This document shows, piece after piece, positions 7,326-14,073 of a stretch of DNA of 14,128 nt. Numbering within the stretch: position 1 is the stretch's first letter; each line of letters opens with the position of its first letter. A model generated the notes under the pieces. The model saw only the letters and a list, made by a program, of their open reading frames with translations. It ran no database searches and was not told where the DNA came from. This DNA is from UBA6197 sp047638075. GTDB taxonomy: Bacteria; Pseudomonadota; Alphaproteobacteria; Rhodobacterales; Rhodobacteraceae. Made by a program: the position numbers and the translations under genes. Location of the stretch: contig NZ_JBLJBV010000101.1 of NCBI RefSeq assembly GCF_047638075.1, positions 1-14,128 of the forward strand, written 5' to 3'.

Positions 7326-7374
7326 GTTTTTTTTTGGCCCAAATACTCCGGGGGTGTGGGGGCAGCGCCCCCAC
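7326..7374 (-). repeat. Hairpin plus GGAGTATTTGGGCC element downstream of etfA
   Basis: On the minus strand a perfect eight-base stem GTGGGGGC/GCCCCCAC (7374-7367 and 7363-7356, loop of three) is followed by ACCCCCGGAGTATTTGGGCC and then nine A residues (T at 7327-7335 on the plus strand). It begins four bases after the etfA stop codon. From memory, hairpins followed by CCCCCGGAGTATTT and GGCCA are scattered at gene ends throughout Rhodobacteraceae genomes; I cannot count copies here. It probably acts in 3'-end formation or transcript stability. Confidence 0.65.
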
Positions 7375-7378
7375 GACC

Positions 7379-8305
7379 TCATAGCTTTGAGGTCAGTTCT
7401 GGCACGGCTTGGAACAGATCTGCGACCAGACCGTAATCGGCAATCTGGAAGATCGGCGCCTCTTCGTCCTTGTTGATCGCGACGATGATCTTGCTGTCTT
7501 TCATACCGGCAAGATGCTGGATTGCGCCCGAAATACCACAGGCGATGTAAAGATCCGGCGCCACGACCTTGCCAGTTTGCCCTACCTGCCAGTCATTGGG
7601 GGCATAACCGCTGTCCACCGCCGCGCGCGAGGCCCCGATGGCACCGCCCAGTTTGTCGGCAAGGGCGGCGATGATTGCGAAATCGGCTTCCGAGCCAACG
7701 CCGCGCCCGCCCGATACGACGATCTTCGCTGAGGTCAGTTCTGGCCGGTCCGACGAGGCAACCTTGTCTTCGACCCAAACGCTCAGACCCTTGTCGCCGG
7801 CGCTGGCCGCGGCCTCGACCGGGGCGGAGCCGTCGGCGCTCGCCGCTTCAAACGTGGCGGTGCGGATCGTGGCGACCTTGATCTTGTCGGTGGATTTCAC
7901 TGTCTGGATCGCGTTGCCGGCATAGATCGGCCGCTCGAACGTGTCGGCGTCAACTACGCCGATAATGTCCGACAGCACCATCACATCCAATAGGGCCGCA
8001 ACTCGTGGCAGCACGTTTTTTGCCAACGCGGTCGAGGGCGCGACGATATGGGTGAAACCCTCTGAGAGACTGACCAGAAGATCGGCCAGCGGCTCGGCCA
8101 GGCCATGCGCATAGGCCGCGTCATCCGCAACCAGCACTTTGGCGGCACCTTTCAGCGTTGCCGCCGCCGCGCCGGCCTCGGCCACGCCAGACCCGGCGAC
8201 CAGAATGGTCACCGGCCCCAATGTCTTGACTGCGGACAGCGCCTTGGCGGTTGCGTCCATCGCCAGATCGTTACCCTGCACCTCGGCAAGAAGAAGAACA
8301 GCCAT
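7379..8305 (-). CDS. etfA: Electron transfer flavoprotein, alpha subunit
   Basis: I choose the ATG at 8305-8303, which shares one base with the etfB stop (TGATG), giving 308 residues; GTG 8308 is three bases further upstream. The N-terminal half is the alpha-subunit fold starting MAVLLLAEVQG. The FAD-binding C-terminal half has SGGRGVGSEADF, SRAAVDSGYAPNDWQVGQTG, and the family signature beginning LYIACGISGAIQHLAGM at about residue 252. With EtfB it forms the soluble FAD/AMP heterodimer that takes electrons from acyl-CoA dehydrogenases and passes them to ETF-quinone oxidoreductase. It is co-transcribed with etfB; a terminator and a hairpin element lie downstream. Confidence 0.96.
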   Translation of the reverse strand: MAVLLLAEVQGNDLAMDATAKALSAVKTLGPVTILVAGSGVAEAGAAAATLKGAAKVLVADDAAYAHGLAEPLADLLVSLSEGFTHIVAPSTALAKNVLPRVAALLDVMVLSDIIGVVDADTFERPIYAGNAIQTVKSTDKIKVATIRTATFEAASADGSAPVEAAASAGDKGLSVWVEDKVASSDRPELTSAKIVVSGGRGVGSEADFAIIAALADKLGGAIGASRAAVDSGYAPNDWQVGQTGKVVAPDLYIACGISGAIQHLAGMKDSKIIVAINKDEEAPIFQIADYGLVADLFQAVPELTSKL

Positions 8306-9066
8306 CACAGCACCCCCGCTTCGTCTTTGAGTTTGGTGATCAGCTCATCGACCGAGCCAACCTTGACCCCGGCTTTGCGGCCCGCGGGTTCAGCGGTCTT
8401 GACCACCGTCAGCCGCGGCGACACGTCGACGCTGTAATCGGCTGCGGTCTTTTCCTCCAGCGGCTTTTTCTTTGCTTTCATGATGTTGGGCAGCGACGCG
8501 TAGCGCGGCTCATTCAAGCGCAGATCGGCGGTGATGATCGCGGGCAGCTTTACGCTGATCGTCTGCAAGCCGCCGTCGACTTCGCGGGTGACCTTGACCG
8601 CATCGCCCTCGATCGCCACTTCCGAGGCAAAGGTGGCCTGCGACCAGCCCAGCAGCGCGGCCAGCATCTGACCGGTTGCATTCATGTCATTGTCGATCGC
8701 CTGCTTGCCCGCGATAACAAGGCCCGGCGCTTCGGCATCAACCACAGCTTTCAGCAGCTTTGCCACGGCAAGGGGTTCGATGTCATTGTGCACATCGTCT
8801 GCGGCCTGAATCAAGATCGCGCGGTCCGCCCCCATCGCCAGCGCGGTACGCAGCGTTTCCTGCGCCTGCTTGACGCCGATAGAGACAACGACGATTTCGG
8901 AAACCGCCCCCTTTTCCTTCAGACGGATCGCCTCTTCCACGGCAATCTCATCGAACGGATTCATCGACATTTTGACGTTGGCGAGGTCGACACCGCTTCC
9001 GTCCGCTTTCACGCGAACCTTCACGTTATAGTCGATCACGCGCTTGACGGGCACAAGAACCTTCAT
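8305..9066 (-). CDS. etfB: Electron transfer flavoprotein, beta subunit
   Basis: This 253-residue protein starts MKVLVPVKRVIDYNVKVRVK and contains NPFDEIAVEEAIRLKE, the AMP-site region, and near the end IMKAKKKPLEEK, the recognition loop used to dock onto dehydrogenases. An AAGGAG site (9082-9077) lies ten bases before the ATG. It is the first gene of the etfBA pair. The 147-base gap upstream, towards the cobalamin adenosyltransferase gene, contains a cluster of palindromes that may be operators. All family features are intact, and the length is normal. Confidence 0.96.
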   Translation of the reverse strand: MKVLVPVKRVIDYNVKVRVKADGSGVDLANVKMSMNPFDEIAVEEAIRLKEKGAVSEIVVVSIGVKQAQETLRTALAMGADRAILIQAADDVHNDIEPLAVAKLLKAVVDAEAPGLVIAGKQAIDNDMNATGQMLAALLGWSQATFASEVAIEGDAVKVTREVDGGLQTISVKLPAIITADLRLNEPRYASLPNIMKAKKKPLEEKTAADYSVDVSPRLTVVKTAEPAGRKAGVKVGSVDELITKLKDEAGVL

Positions 9067-9162
9067 CGGCGAGCGTCTCCTTATGATCGCGGCCCACCCG
9101 TTGCCGGGGGGCCTTCATGTTATCGGCAATTTGGTAGCCCGTCATCTCGGGCAAGGACAGAG

Positions 9163-9199
9163 CAAATTTGCCCCTTGCGGCAAGCGCAGGCCAAATTTG
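9163..9199. promoter_or_regulatory. Palindrome cluster upstream of etfB, candidate operator
   Basis: Three perfect palindromes lie in 37 bases: CAAATTTG at 9163-9170 (ten bases as GCAAATTTGC), CTTGCGGCAAG at 9174-9184 and CAAATTTG again at 9192-9199. The two CAAATTTG copies are 29 bases apart, near three helical turns, and a partial copy CAATTTG occurs at 9127-9133. The cluster is 97-133 bases upstream of the etfB start. Regulators of short-chain acyl-CoA metabolism in related bacteria bind paired TTTGCAAA sites; this motif is similar in style but not identical, so no regulator is assigned. Confidence 0.45.
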
Positions 9200-9213
9200 T
9201 CTGTTGTCATACG

Positions 9214-9786
9214 CTAACGGTTGGCGCCAGGTACCCAAAGCACGTCGTTTGTGCCGTCATCGTTGGCGATTCTGGCGGCGACAAAAAACCAGTCTGACAG
9301 CCGGTTGAGATATTTCACGGCGGCATCATTGACCGATTCCATCGTGGCAAGCTCGACCGCGCAGCGTTCGGCGCGGCGTGCGACAGTGCGACACAGGTGC
9401 AAATGTGCCGACAGCGGGCTTCCACCGGGCAGGATGAAGCTGCGCAGCGGTTCAAGCCGGGTGATCATCGTGTCGATCTCGGTTTCCAGGCGGGTTACTT
9501 GTGCTTCGCTCATGCGCAGCACCGGGTAGCCGGCTTCGGTGTCGCGCTCCATATCGGGGCGGGCCAGATCGGCGCCCAGATCAAACAGGTCGTTCTGAAT
9601 CCGTGCCATTTGCGCATTGATTTCGCCTGTTGCGTGCAATCGGGCAAGGCCCAGGGTCGCGTTGGTTTCATCTACGGTGCCATAGGCGGTGACCCGCATC
9701 GAGTGTTTGGCAACCCGTGTGCCATTTGACAGTGCAGTTTCACCCGCGTCGCCGGTTTTCGTGTAAATACGGTTCAAGACAACCAT
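9214..9786 (-). CDS. Cob(I)yrinic acid a,c-diamide adenosyltransferase, PduO type
   Basis: The 190-residue product starts at the ATG at 9786 and has every PduO-type block: RIYTKTGDAGETALSNG (6-22; ATP-binding N-terminus), RVTAYGTVDETNA (31-43), FILPGG (117-122), RTVARRAER (133-141) and YLNRLSDWFFVAAR (159-172). It transfers the adenosyl group of ATP to cob(I)alamin, making coenzyme B12, which in these bacteria is needed for methylmalonyl-CoA-type mutases and class II ribonucleotide reductase. It lies two bases after the twin-transmembrane gene, whose final codons carry AAAGGAAA as its ribosome binding site, so the two are translated from one transcript. Confidence 0.94.
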   Translation of the reverse strand: MVVLNRIYTKTGDAGETALSNGTRVAKHSMRVTAYGTVDETNATLGLARLHATGEINAQMARIQNDLFDLGADLARPDMERDTEAGYPVLRMSEAQVTRLETEIDTMITRLEPLRSFILPGGSPLSAHLHLCRTVARRAERCAVELATMESVNDAAVKYLNRLSDWFFVAARIANDDGTNDVLWVPGANR

Positions 9787-9788
9787 GG

Positions 9789-9992
9789 TCAGTTTCCTTT
9801 TCGCAGCCAGACAAACAACAATATCAGCGCGATAGCCACCGCCTGTGCGATGATCCGCAGCCGCATGATGCGGTTGGCGTGTTTTCGGTTAAAGTCGCCT
9901 CCACGGGCAAATCCACCGATCCCGATCATCAGAATGACCAAAACCGCCAGCGTGGCCGCCGCGACAATGTAAAAAAGCGGATCGTTACGCAT
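9789..9992 (-). CDS. Small twin-transmembrane protein, HIG1-domain-like
   Basis: I place the start at the ATG at 9992, three bases after a run of five Gs; the longer frame upstream (to 10211) is antisense-like low-quality sequence overlapping the SDR gene. The 67-residue product has two membrane segments (about 5-27 and 45-62) joined by a charged loop, FARGGDFNRKHANRIMRLR, and the R-x3-Q pattern of HIG1 proteins (RIIAQ). HIG1 proteins associate with respiratory oxidases in mitochondria and some alphaproteobacteria; a respiratory role is possible but not shown. It sits two bases before the adenosyltransferase gene and follows the SDR gene by 56 bases. Confidence 0.82.
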   Translation of the reverse strand: MRNDPLFYIVAAATLAVLVILMIGIGGFARGGDFNRKHANRIMRLRIIAQAVAIALILLFVWLRKGN

Positions 9993-10048
9993 GTTCCCCC
10001 CTGTTCGCCCCAGACTTAACGGGTGCGGTGCCAAAAGCGAATGAAAAA

Positions 10049-10876
10049 TCAGGCTTTCACCGCCAACCAGTCCATCAGCCGGTAGGGCAACAGCCTGCGC
10101 GCCAGCCCCATCAGGTAGGTCGGCGTCGTCACATAATACCGCGGGCGTGGATTCGGGGTGGATAGGGCGATAAGGATTTTGGCGGTCACCGCGCTGGCGG
10201 GAAGTTCCCACCGGTCGGGCCCGTTAGAGATGTAAAGCCGTTTGAGAAGGGTCGCGCGGTATTGTTCAGCCCGCGGGCTGTTTTGCCAATCAACCCAGCG
10301 CTCAAAATGCGGAATCGAGTTCTCGCGGATTTTTGAGGTGACCGGCCCCGGTTCGATCAGCACCACCTTGATCTGGGTATCGGACAGCTCTCGGCGCATC
10401 ACGTCGGTCAGCCCTTCAAGCGCGAATTTAGTGGCGACATAGGCACCGCGCCAGCGGATGCCGACCAACCCAAGCACCGAGGAACATTGAATGATATGCC
10501 CATACCCCTGTGCCCGCATTACCGGAATGATCTGCGTGGTCAGATCGTGTAGTCCAAACAGGTTTGTCTCAAAAATCTCGCGCAATGCGGCGGCGGGAAG
10601 GTCTTCGACCGCGCCGGGGCAGGCGAAGGCGGCATTGTTGTAAAGCGCGTCCAGCGTGCCACCGCTACGCGCCAGTGTTTGGGCAACACCGGCGCGTATG
10701 CTATCGGGCGAGGCTACGTCCAACGGAAAGCTCTCCAGCCCTTCGGCCTGAAGGCGTTCGCAATCTTGTGGGTTGCGACAGGTGGCGAACACGCGCCATC
10801 CGGCTGCCTTCAGCCCGTGTGCGGCATCATGGCCAATGCCCGATGAGCAGCCGGTGATCAGGATGGTCTTGGTCAT
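10049..10876 (-). CDS. Short-chain dehydrogenase/reductase (SDR) family oxidoreductase
   Basis: The start is the ATG at 10876, which puts the cofactor motif TGCSSGIG at residues 8-15 of a 275-residue protein, the normal place for classical SDRs; the in-frame start 150 bases upstream would overlap the SH3 gene. Further features are NNAA at 80-83 (usual NNAG, last residue changed), the catalytic Ser133 in CSSVLG, Tyr146 and Lys150 in YVATK, and EPGPV after the active site. Arg34 in ATCRNPQD suggests NADP(H) use. The substrate cannot be assigned. The ribosome binding site is weak (AGGCAG). It is probably the head of a unit with the small membrane protein and the cobalamin enzyme. Confidence 0.9.
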   Translation of the reverse strand: MTKTILITGCSSGIGHDAAHGLKAAGWRVFATCRNPQDCERLQAEGLESFPLDVASPDSIRAGVAQTLARSGGTLDALYNNAAFACPGAVEDLPAAALREIFETNLFGLHDLTTQIIPVMRAQGYGHIIQCSSVLGLVGIRWRGAYVATKFALEGLTDVMRRELSDTQIKVVLIEPGPVTSKIRENSIPHFERWVDWQNSPRAEQYRATLLKRLYISNGPDRWELPASAVTAKILIALSTPNPRPRYYVTTPTYLMGLARRLLPYRLMDWLAVKA

Positions 10877-10895
10877 GTGTCTGCCTGTTTTGGTG

Positions 10896-10933
10896 CCCGG
10901 ATCGGGATATGGCCCCGTAGGGAGTTTGGGCCA
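10896..10933. other. Short hairpins between the SH3 gene and the SDR gene
   Basis: CCCG-GAT-CGGG at 10896-10906 and TGGCCC/GGGCCA (10910-10915 and 10928-10933, loop of twelve) lie in the 71-base gap between two co-directional minus-strand genes. Neither is followed by a T tract on that strand. They may attenuate or process the transcript, or mean nothing. Confidence 0.25.
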
Positions 10934-10947
10934 GAAAGAATGAGAAG

Positions 10948-11448
10948 TCAGTTGTCGGCAGGGGTCAATAGTCTGCGCGCGACCCAGCCGTCGACACCGT
11001 CGCCCTCGATCCGGATCTGCACCCATTCGGCAGTGGGGTCGGATATGACCAGCGCTTCATCGCCGCGGGTGAGGCGGTCTACGACGCTGTGGCCGGTTGA
11101 CGGGCCAGCGCGGACATTCAGCCGGTTGGTGTTGACCCGCCAGACCTGTGGGGCGGGTTGCGTTTGCGAGGCTAGGACCAATTCGGGTGACGGGCGCAGG
11201 GGGGGGCCGGGCATCCGCAGTGATGCCGTGGTGGGCGTGACAGCCTCGGGCGGACTGGCGCTGACGGGGATGGCGAGCGCAAGAGGGGTGCTGTCGGTGC
11301 GGGTGACTATGGACGCCGGGACGGCCGTTTCAAGCGCGGCTTCTGTCGTGAGTGTGGCCGCAGTTTTGACGGTATCAGGCCCGTCGCGCCCGGCAATCAA
11401 CATCGTCAGAAATAACGTCAGCATCAGGTAAAAGGTCAATCTGATCAT
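10948..11448 (-). CDS. SH3-domain (SH3b) protein with N-terminal membrane anchor or signal
   Basis: The 166-residue product begins with a hydrophobic stretch, IRLTFYLMLTLFLTMLIAG (2-20), a likely signal anchor or signal peptide. Residues 21-100 are rich in Ala, Thr, Pro and Ser and look like an unstructured linker. Residues about 102-162 form a bacterial SH3 domain, with RLNVRAGPSTGHSVV and WVQIRIEGDGVDGWVARRLL. Such domains in the periplasm usually bind peptidoglycan. No catalytic domain is present. The start has AGGGG seven bases upstream. The gene diverges from parC and is followed by the SDR gene; the neighbours do not suggest a specific role. Function beyond envelope binding is unknown. 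Confidence 0.88.
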   Translation of the reverse strand: MIRLTFYLMLTLFLTMLIAGRDGPDTVKTAATLTTEAALETAVPASIVTRTDSTPLALAIPVSASPPEAVTPTTASLRMPGPPLRPSPELVLASQTQPAPQVWRVNTNRLNVRAGPSTGHSVVDRLTRGDEALVISDPTAEWVQIRIEGDGVDGWVARRLLTPADN

Positions 11449-11529
11449 GGCTTACCCCTGGACTTGTCACTTTGGAATCTTAGCACGGTTCTGGCTTTGC
11501 GTCGTCTGCCGTCTGCGCCCGAAGGGCTG

Positions 11530-11586
11530 GTGCGGTTTTTCGTGCTGGACCGGGGCGCGCCTGCGCTTTACATCACCGGGGCATGA
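11530..11586 (+). other. Possible coupled upstream ORF before parC
   Basis: A frame starting at GTG 11530 encodes 18 residues (MRFFVLDRGAPALYITGA) and stops at TGA 11584-11586, overlapping the parC ATG by four bases (ATGA). GAAGGG lies three bases before the GTG, which is close for a Shine-Dalgarno site. parC itself has only CCGGGG before its start, so coupling would make sense. The frame stays open upstream to a stop at 11413 without an ATG. It may be chance in GC-rich DNA. Confidence 0.25.
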
Positions 11587-13814
11587 GCGAACCGATTGAT
11601 CCCCCCGAAGGCACCACCGTTCCTGAACCGCTAAGCCGCGCGATCGGTGAGCGATACCTGACCTATGCGCTGTCCACGATCATGCACCGGGCGCTGCCGG
11701 ATGCGCGTGATGGGCTAAAGCCGGTGCATCGGCGGATCATGTATGCGATGCGCGAACTGAAGCTGTCGCCCACCGGCGGTTTCCGCAAATCGGCCAAGAT
11801 TTCGGGCGATGTGATGGGCAACTATCACCCGCATGGTGATGCCGCGATCTATGACGCGATGGCGCGCCTGGCGCAGGATTTTGCGGTGCGCTATCCGCTG
11901 GTGGATGGGCAGGGCAATTTTGGCAATATCGACGGTGACAACCCCGCCGCCAGCCGCTACACGGAGGCCCGTCTGACCGCCGCCGCCGAGGCGTTGATGG
12001 AAGGTCTGGCGGAAAACGCGGTTGATTTTCGCCCGAACTATGATGGCACTCTGGAAGAGCCTGTCGTGCTGCCCGCCGCCTTTCCGAACCTTTTGGCGAA
12101 CGGCTCCAGCGGGATTGCCGTGGGCATGGCCACCAATATTCCGCCACATAATCTGGATGAGTTGATCGGCGCTTGCCTTGCGATGATCAAGGACCCCGAG
12201 GTTGGCAATGATGCGCTGGTTGCGTTGGTGCCAGGCCCTGATTTTCCAACCGGTGGTGTTTTGGTCGAGCCGAAGGAGAACATCCTTGAGGCCTACCGCA
12301 CCGGTCGCGGCAGTTTCCGGTTGCGCGCCCGCTGGTCGGTTGAGGATCTGGGCCGCGGCCAATGGCAGATTGTTGTCACCGAGATCCCCTATCAGGTGCA
12401 GAAATCGAAGCTGATCGAACGGCTGGCTGAGGTGATTCAGACCAAGAAGGTGCCCGCGCTGGCCGATGTGCGCGACGAAAGCGCCGAAGATGTGCGGATC
12501 GTGCTGGAGCCGCGGGCCCGTACGGTCGCGCCGGACATGCTGATGGGGATGCTGTTTCGCAACTCTGACCTCGAGATCCGCTTCAGCCTGAACATGAACG
12601 TGCTGATTGATGGCCGCGTGCCCAAAGTATGCAGCCTGAAAGAGGTGTTGCGCGCCTTTCTGGACCATCGCCGTGATGTGCTGGTCCGGCGCAGCCAGCA
12701 CCGGATGGACAAGATCGACATCCGCCTTGAGGTGCTGGAAGGCTATATCATTGCCTTCCTGAATCTTGACCGCGTGATTGAAATCATCCGCTATGGCGAC
12801 GACCCCAAAGCGATGATGATGGTCGAGTTTGAGCTTTCCGAGGTGCAGGCCGAGGCGATTTTGAACATGCGATTGCGGTCGCTGCGCAAGCTTGAGGAAA
12901 TGGAGTTGAAGCGCGAACGTGATGCGCTGACGCTTGAGCGCGCCGATCTGGTAGAGTTGCTGGCCGACCCGGCGATGCAGTGGAAGCGGATTGCGAGTCA
13001 GTTGAAAGACGTGCGCAAGACCTTTGGCAAGGACGCCCCGAATGGCGCCCGTCGGACCGGCTTTGCCGAGGCGGGGGTGGTTGAGGAAGTACCGATCGAG
13101 GCGATGATCGACCGCGAACCGATCACCGTGATCTTGTCGAAAATGGGTTGGGTGCGCGCGATGAAGGGGCATCAGCCCCTCGATGCCGAGGTCAAGTTCA
13201 AGGATGGCGATGCCGCGCGGTTCGCGCTTCATGCCGAAACGACGGATCGGATTTTACTGGTTGGGTCGAACGGGCGGTTCTACACGCTTTTGGGGGCCAA
13301 CCTGCCCGGCGGGCGCGGTATGGGCGAGCCGGTGCGTCTGATGGTCGATCTGCCCAATGAGGCCGATGTGACGGGGCTGGTAATTTTCCGCGCGGGCGAG
13401 AAATTCCTTGTCGCGTCGACTGATGGCGATGGGTTTGTGGTTCCATCCGAAGAACTGCTGGCGCAGACCCGTGCCGGCAAGCAGGTCTTGAACCTGCGCG
13501 ACGGTTCCCGTGTGGCAGTGTGCCGCCGGGTGCAGGGCGACCATGTGGCCGTGGTCGGCGAAAACCGCAAACTCTTGGTCTTTGCGCTGGATGAGCTGCC
13601 TGAAATGGCGCGGGGCAAGGGCGTTCGGTTGCAAAAATACAAGGACGGCGGGTTGATCGACGCGATGACCTTTGTGTTGGCGGATGGGCTATCGTGGAAA
13701 GACCCTGCCGGTCGGACGCGGTGCGAAACCAATCTGGACGAATGGTTGGCCAAACGTGCGAGTGCCGGGCGGATGGCGCCGCGCGGCTTTCCGCGCGACA
13801 ACCGGTTCACCTGA
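11583..13814 (+). CDS. parC: DNA topoisomerase IV subunit A
   Basis: The 743-residue protein is close to the 752 of Escherichia coli ParC. It has the breakage-reunion domain with ALPDARDGLKPVHRRIMYAM, YHPHGDAAIYDAM (81-93) and LVDGQGNFGNIDGDNP, the catalytic Tyr126 in AASRYTEAR, and FLDHRRDVLVRRSQ leading into the coiled-coil. The C-terminal third is a beta-pinwheel with degenerate blades and GKGVRLQKYK near the end; I saw no clear GyrA box, which favours ParC over GyrA. With ParE it decatenates daughter chromosomes. At the position of quinolone-sensitive Ser80 it has Ala87, and Asp91 stands for Glu84. The ATG at 11583 has a weak ribosome binding site. Confidence 0.95.
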   Translation: MSEPIDPPEGTTVPEPLSRAIGERYLTYALSTIMHRALPDARDGLKPVHRRIMYAMRELKLSPTGGFRKSAKISGDVMGNYHPHGDAAIYDAMARLAQDFAVRYPLVDGQGNFGNIDGDNPAASRYTEARLTAAAEALMEGLAENAVDFRPNYDGTLEEPVVLPAAFPNLLANGSSGIAVGMATNIPPHNLDELIGACLAMIKDPEVGNDALVALVPGPDFPTGGVLVEPKENILEAYRTGRGSFRLRARWSVEDLGRGQWQIVVTEIPYQVQKSKLIERLAEVIQTKKVPALADVRDESAEDVRIVLEPRARTVAPDMLMGMLFRNSDLEIRFSLNMNVLIDGRVPKVCSLKEVLRAFLDHRRDVLVRRSQHRMDKIDIRLEVLEGYIIAFLNLDRVIEIIRYGDDPKAMMMVEFELSEVQAEAILNMRLRSLRKLEEMELKRERDALTLERADLVELLADPAMQWKRIASQLKDVRKTFGKDAPNGARRTGFAEAGVVEEVPIEAMIDREPITVILSKMGWVRAMKGHQPLDAEVKFKDGDAARFALHAETTDRILLVGSNGRFYTLLGANLPGGRGMGEPVRLMVDLPNEADVTGLVIFRAGEKFLVASTDGDGFVVPSEELLAQTRAGKQVLNLRDGSRVAVCRRVQGDHVAVVGENRKLLVFALDELPEMARGKGVRLQKYKDGGLIDAMTFVLADGLSWKDPAGRTRCETNLDEWLAKRASAGRMAPRGFPRDNRFT

Positions 13815-14013
13815 ACAGGGCCGCGGGGCTGACGGTCAACCAGATGCCGCCGGTGGGGCCAGGGCCAGAATCAGCCCGCGCACAGGTTTGCGTCCCGGAA
13901 CTGCGGCAAGGCTGGAGGTGGGCTGCGGCATGGTATCAGCCTGGCGCAGATGCGCGCCGCTCCAACCCCCTGACAATACGGAGCAGGCTTGATTTCGCGC
14001 GGCCAAAGCAATA
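13815..14013. other. Intergenic region between parC and tuf, no gene seen
   Basis: No frame on either strand in this stretch has a convincing start, ribosome binding site and protein. A loose inverted repeat pairs CGCGGGGCTGA (13822-13832) with TCAGCCCGCG (13871-13880), with one bulged base and a 38-base loop, and may form part of the parC 3' end. The promoter of tuf should lie here; TTGATT at 13989-13994 is the only hexamer I would consider for a -35 box and it has no good partner. I saw no tRNA. Confidence 0.5.
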
Positions 14014-14045
14014 GGAAACGCCCGAAGATTCCATCGGGCCTTTCC
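14014..14045 (+). terminator. Long hairpin in the tuf leader
   Basis: GGAAA-C-GCCCGA (14014-14025) pairs with TCGGGC-C-TTTCC (14034-14045): eleven base pairs with one C/C mismatch and an eight-base loop. It ends 28 bases before the tuf ATG. There is no T tract after it beyond the TTT in the stem, so it could be a parC terminator, an attenuator of tuf or a stabilising 5' structure. Confidence 0.6.
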
Positions 14046-14073
14046 CGGCCCCCCAAGCAGAGGCGCCCGTGAT

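Noticed and set aside
8251..9297. 348-residue open frame on the plus strand over etfB and neighbours
   Set aside because: It is antisense to etfB and the end of the adenosyltransferase gene, with a biased shadow composition and no domain.
10877..11026. 50-residue extension of the SDR protein
   Set aside because: It overlaps the SH3 gene and would shift the TGxxxGxG motif far from the N-terminus.
11715..13232. 505-residue open frame antisense to parC
   Set aside because: It lies wholly within parC, is rich in His, Gln and Arg as expected from reading high-GC codons backwards, has no recognisable domain, and parC is certain.
13815..14073. tRNA gene before tuf
   Set aside because: I looked for a T-loop (GGTTCGAATCC-like) and a cloverleaf and found none.
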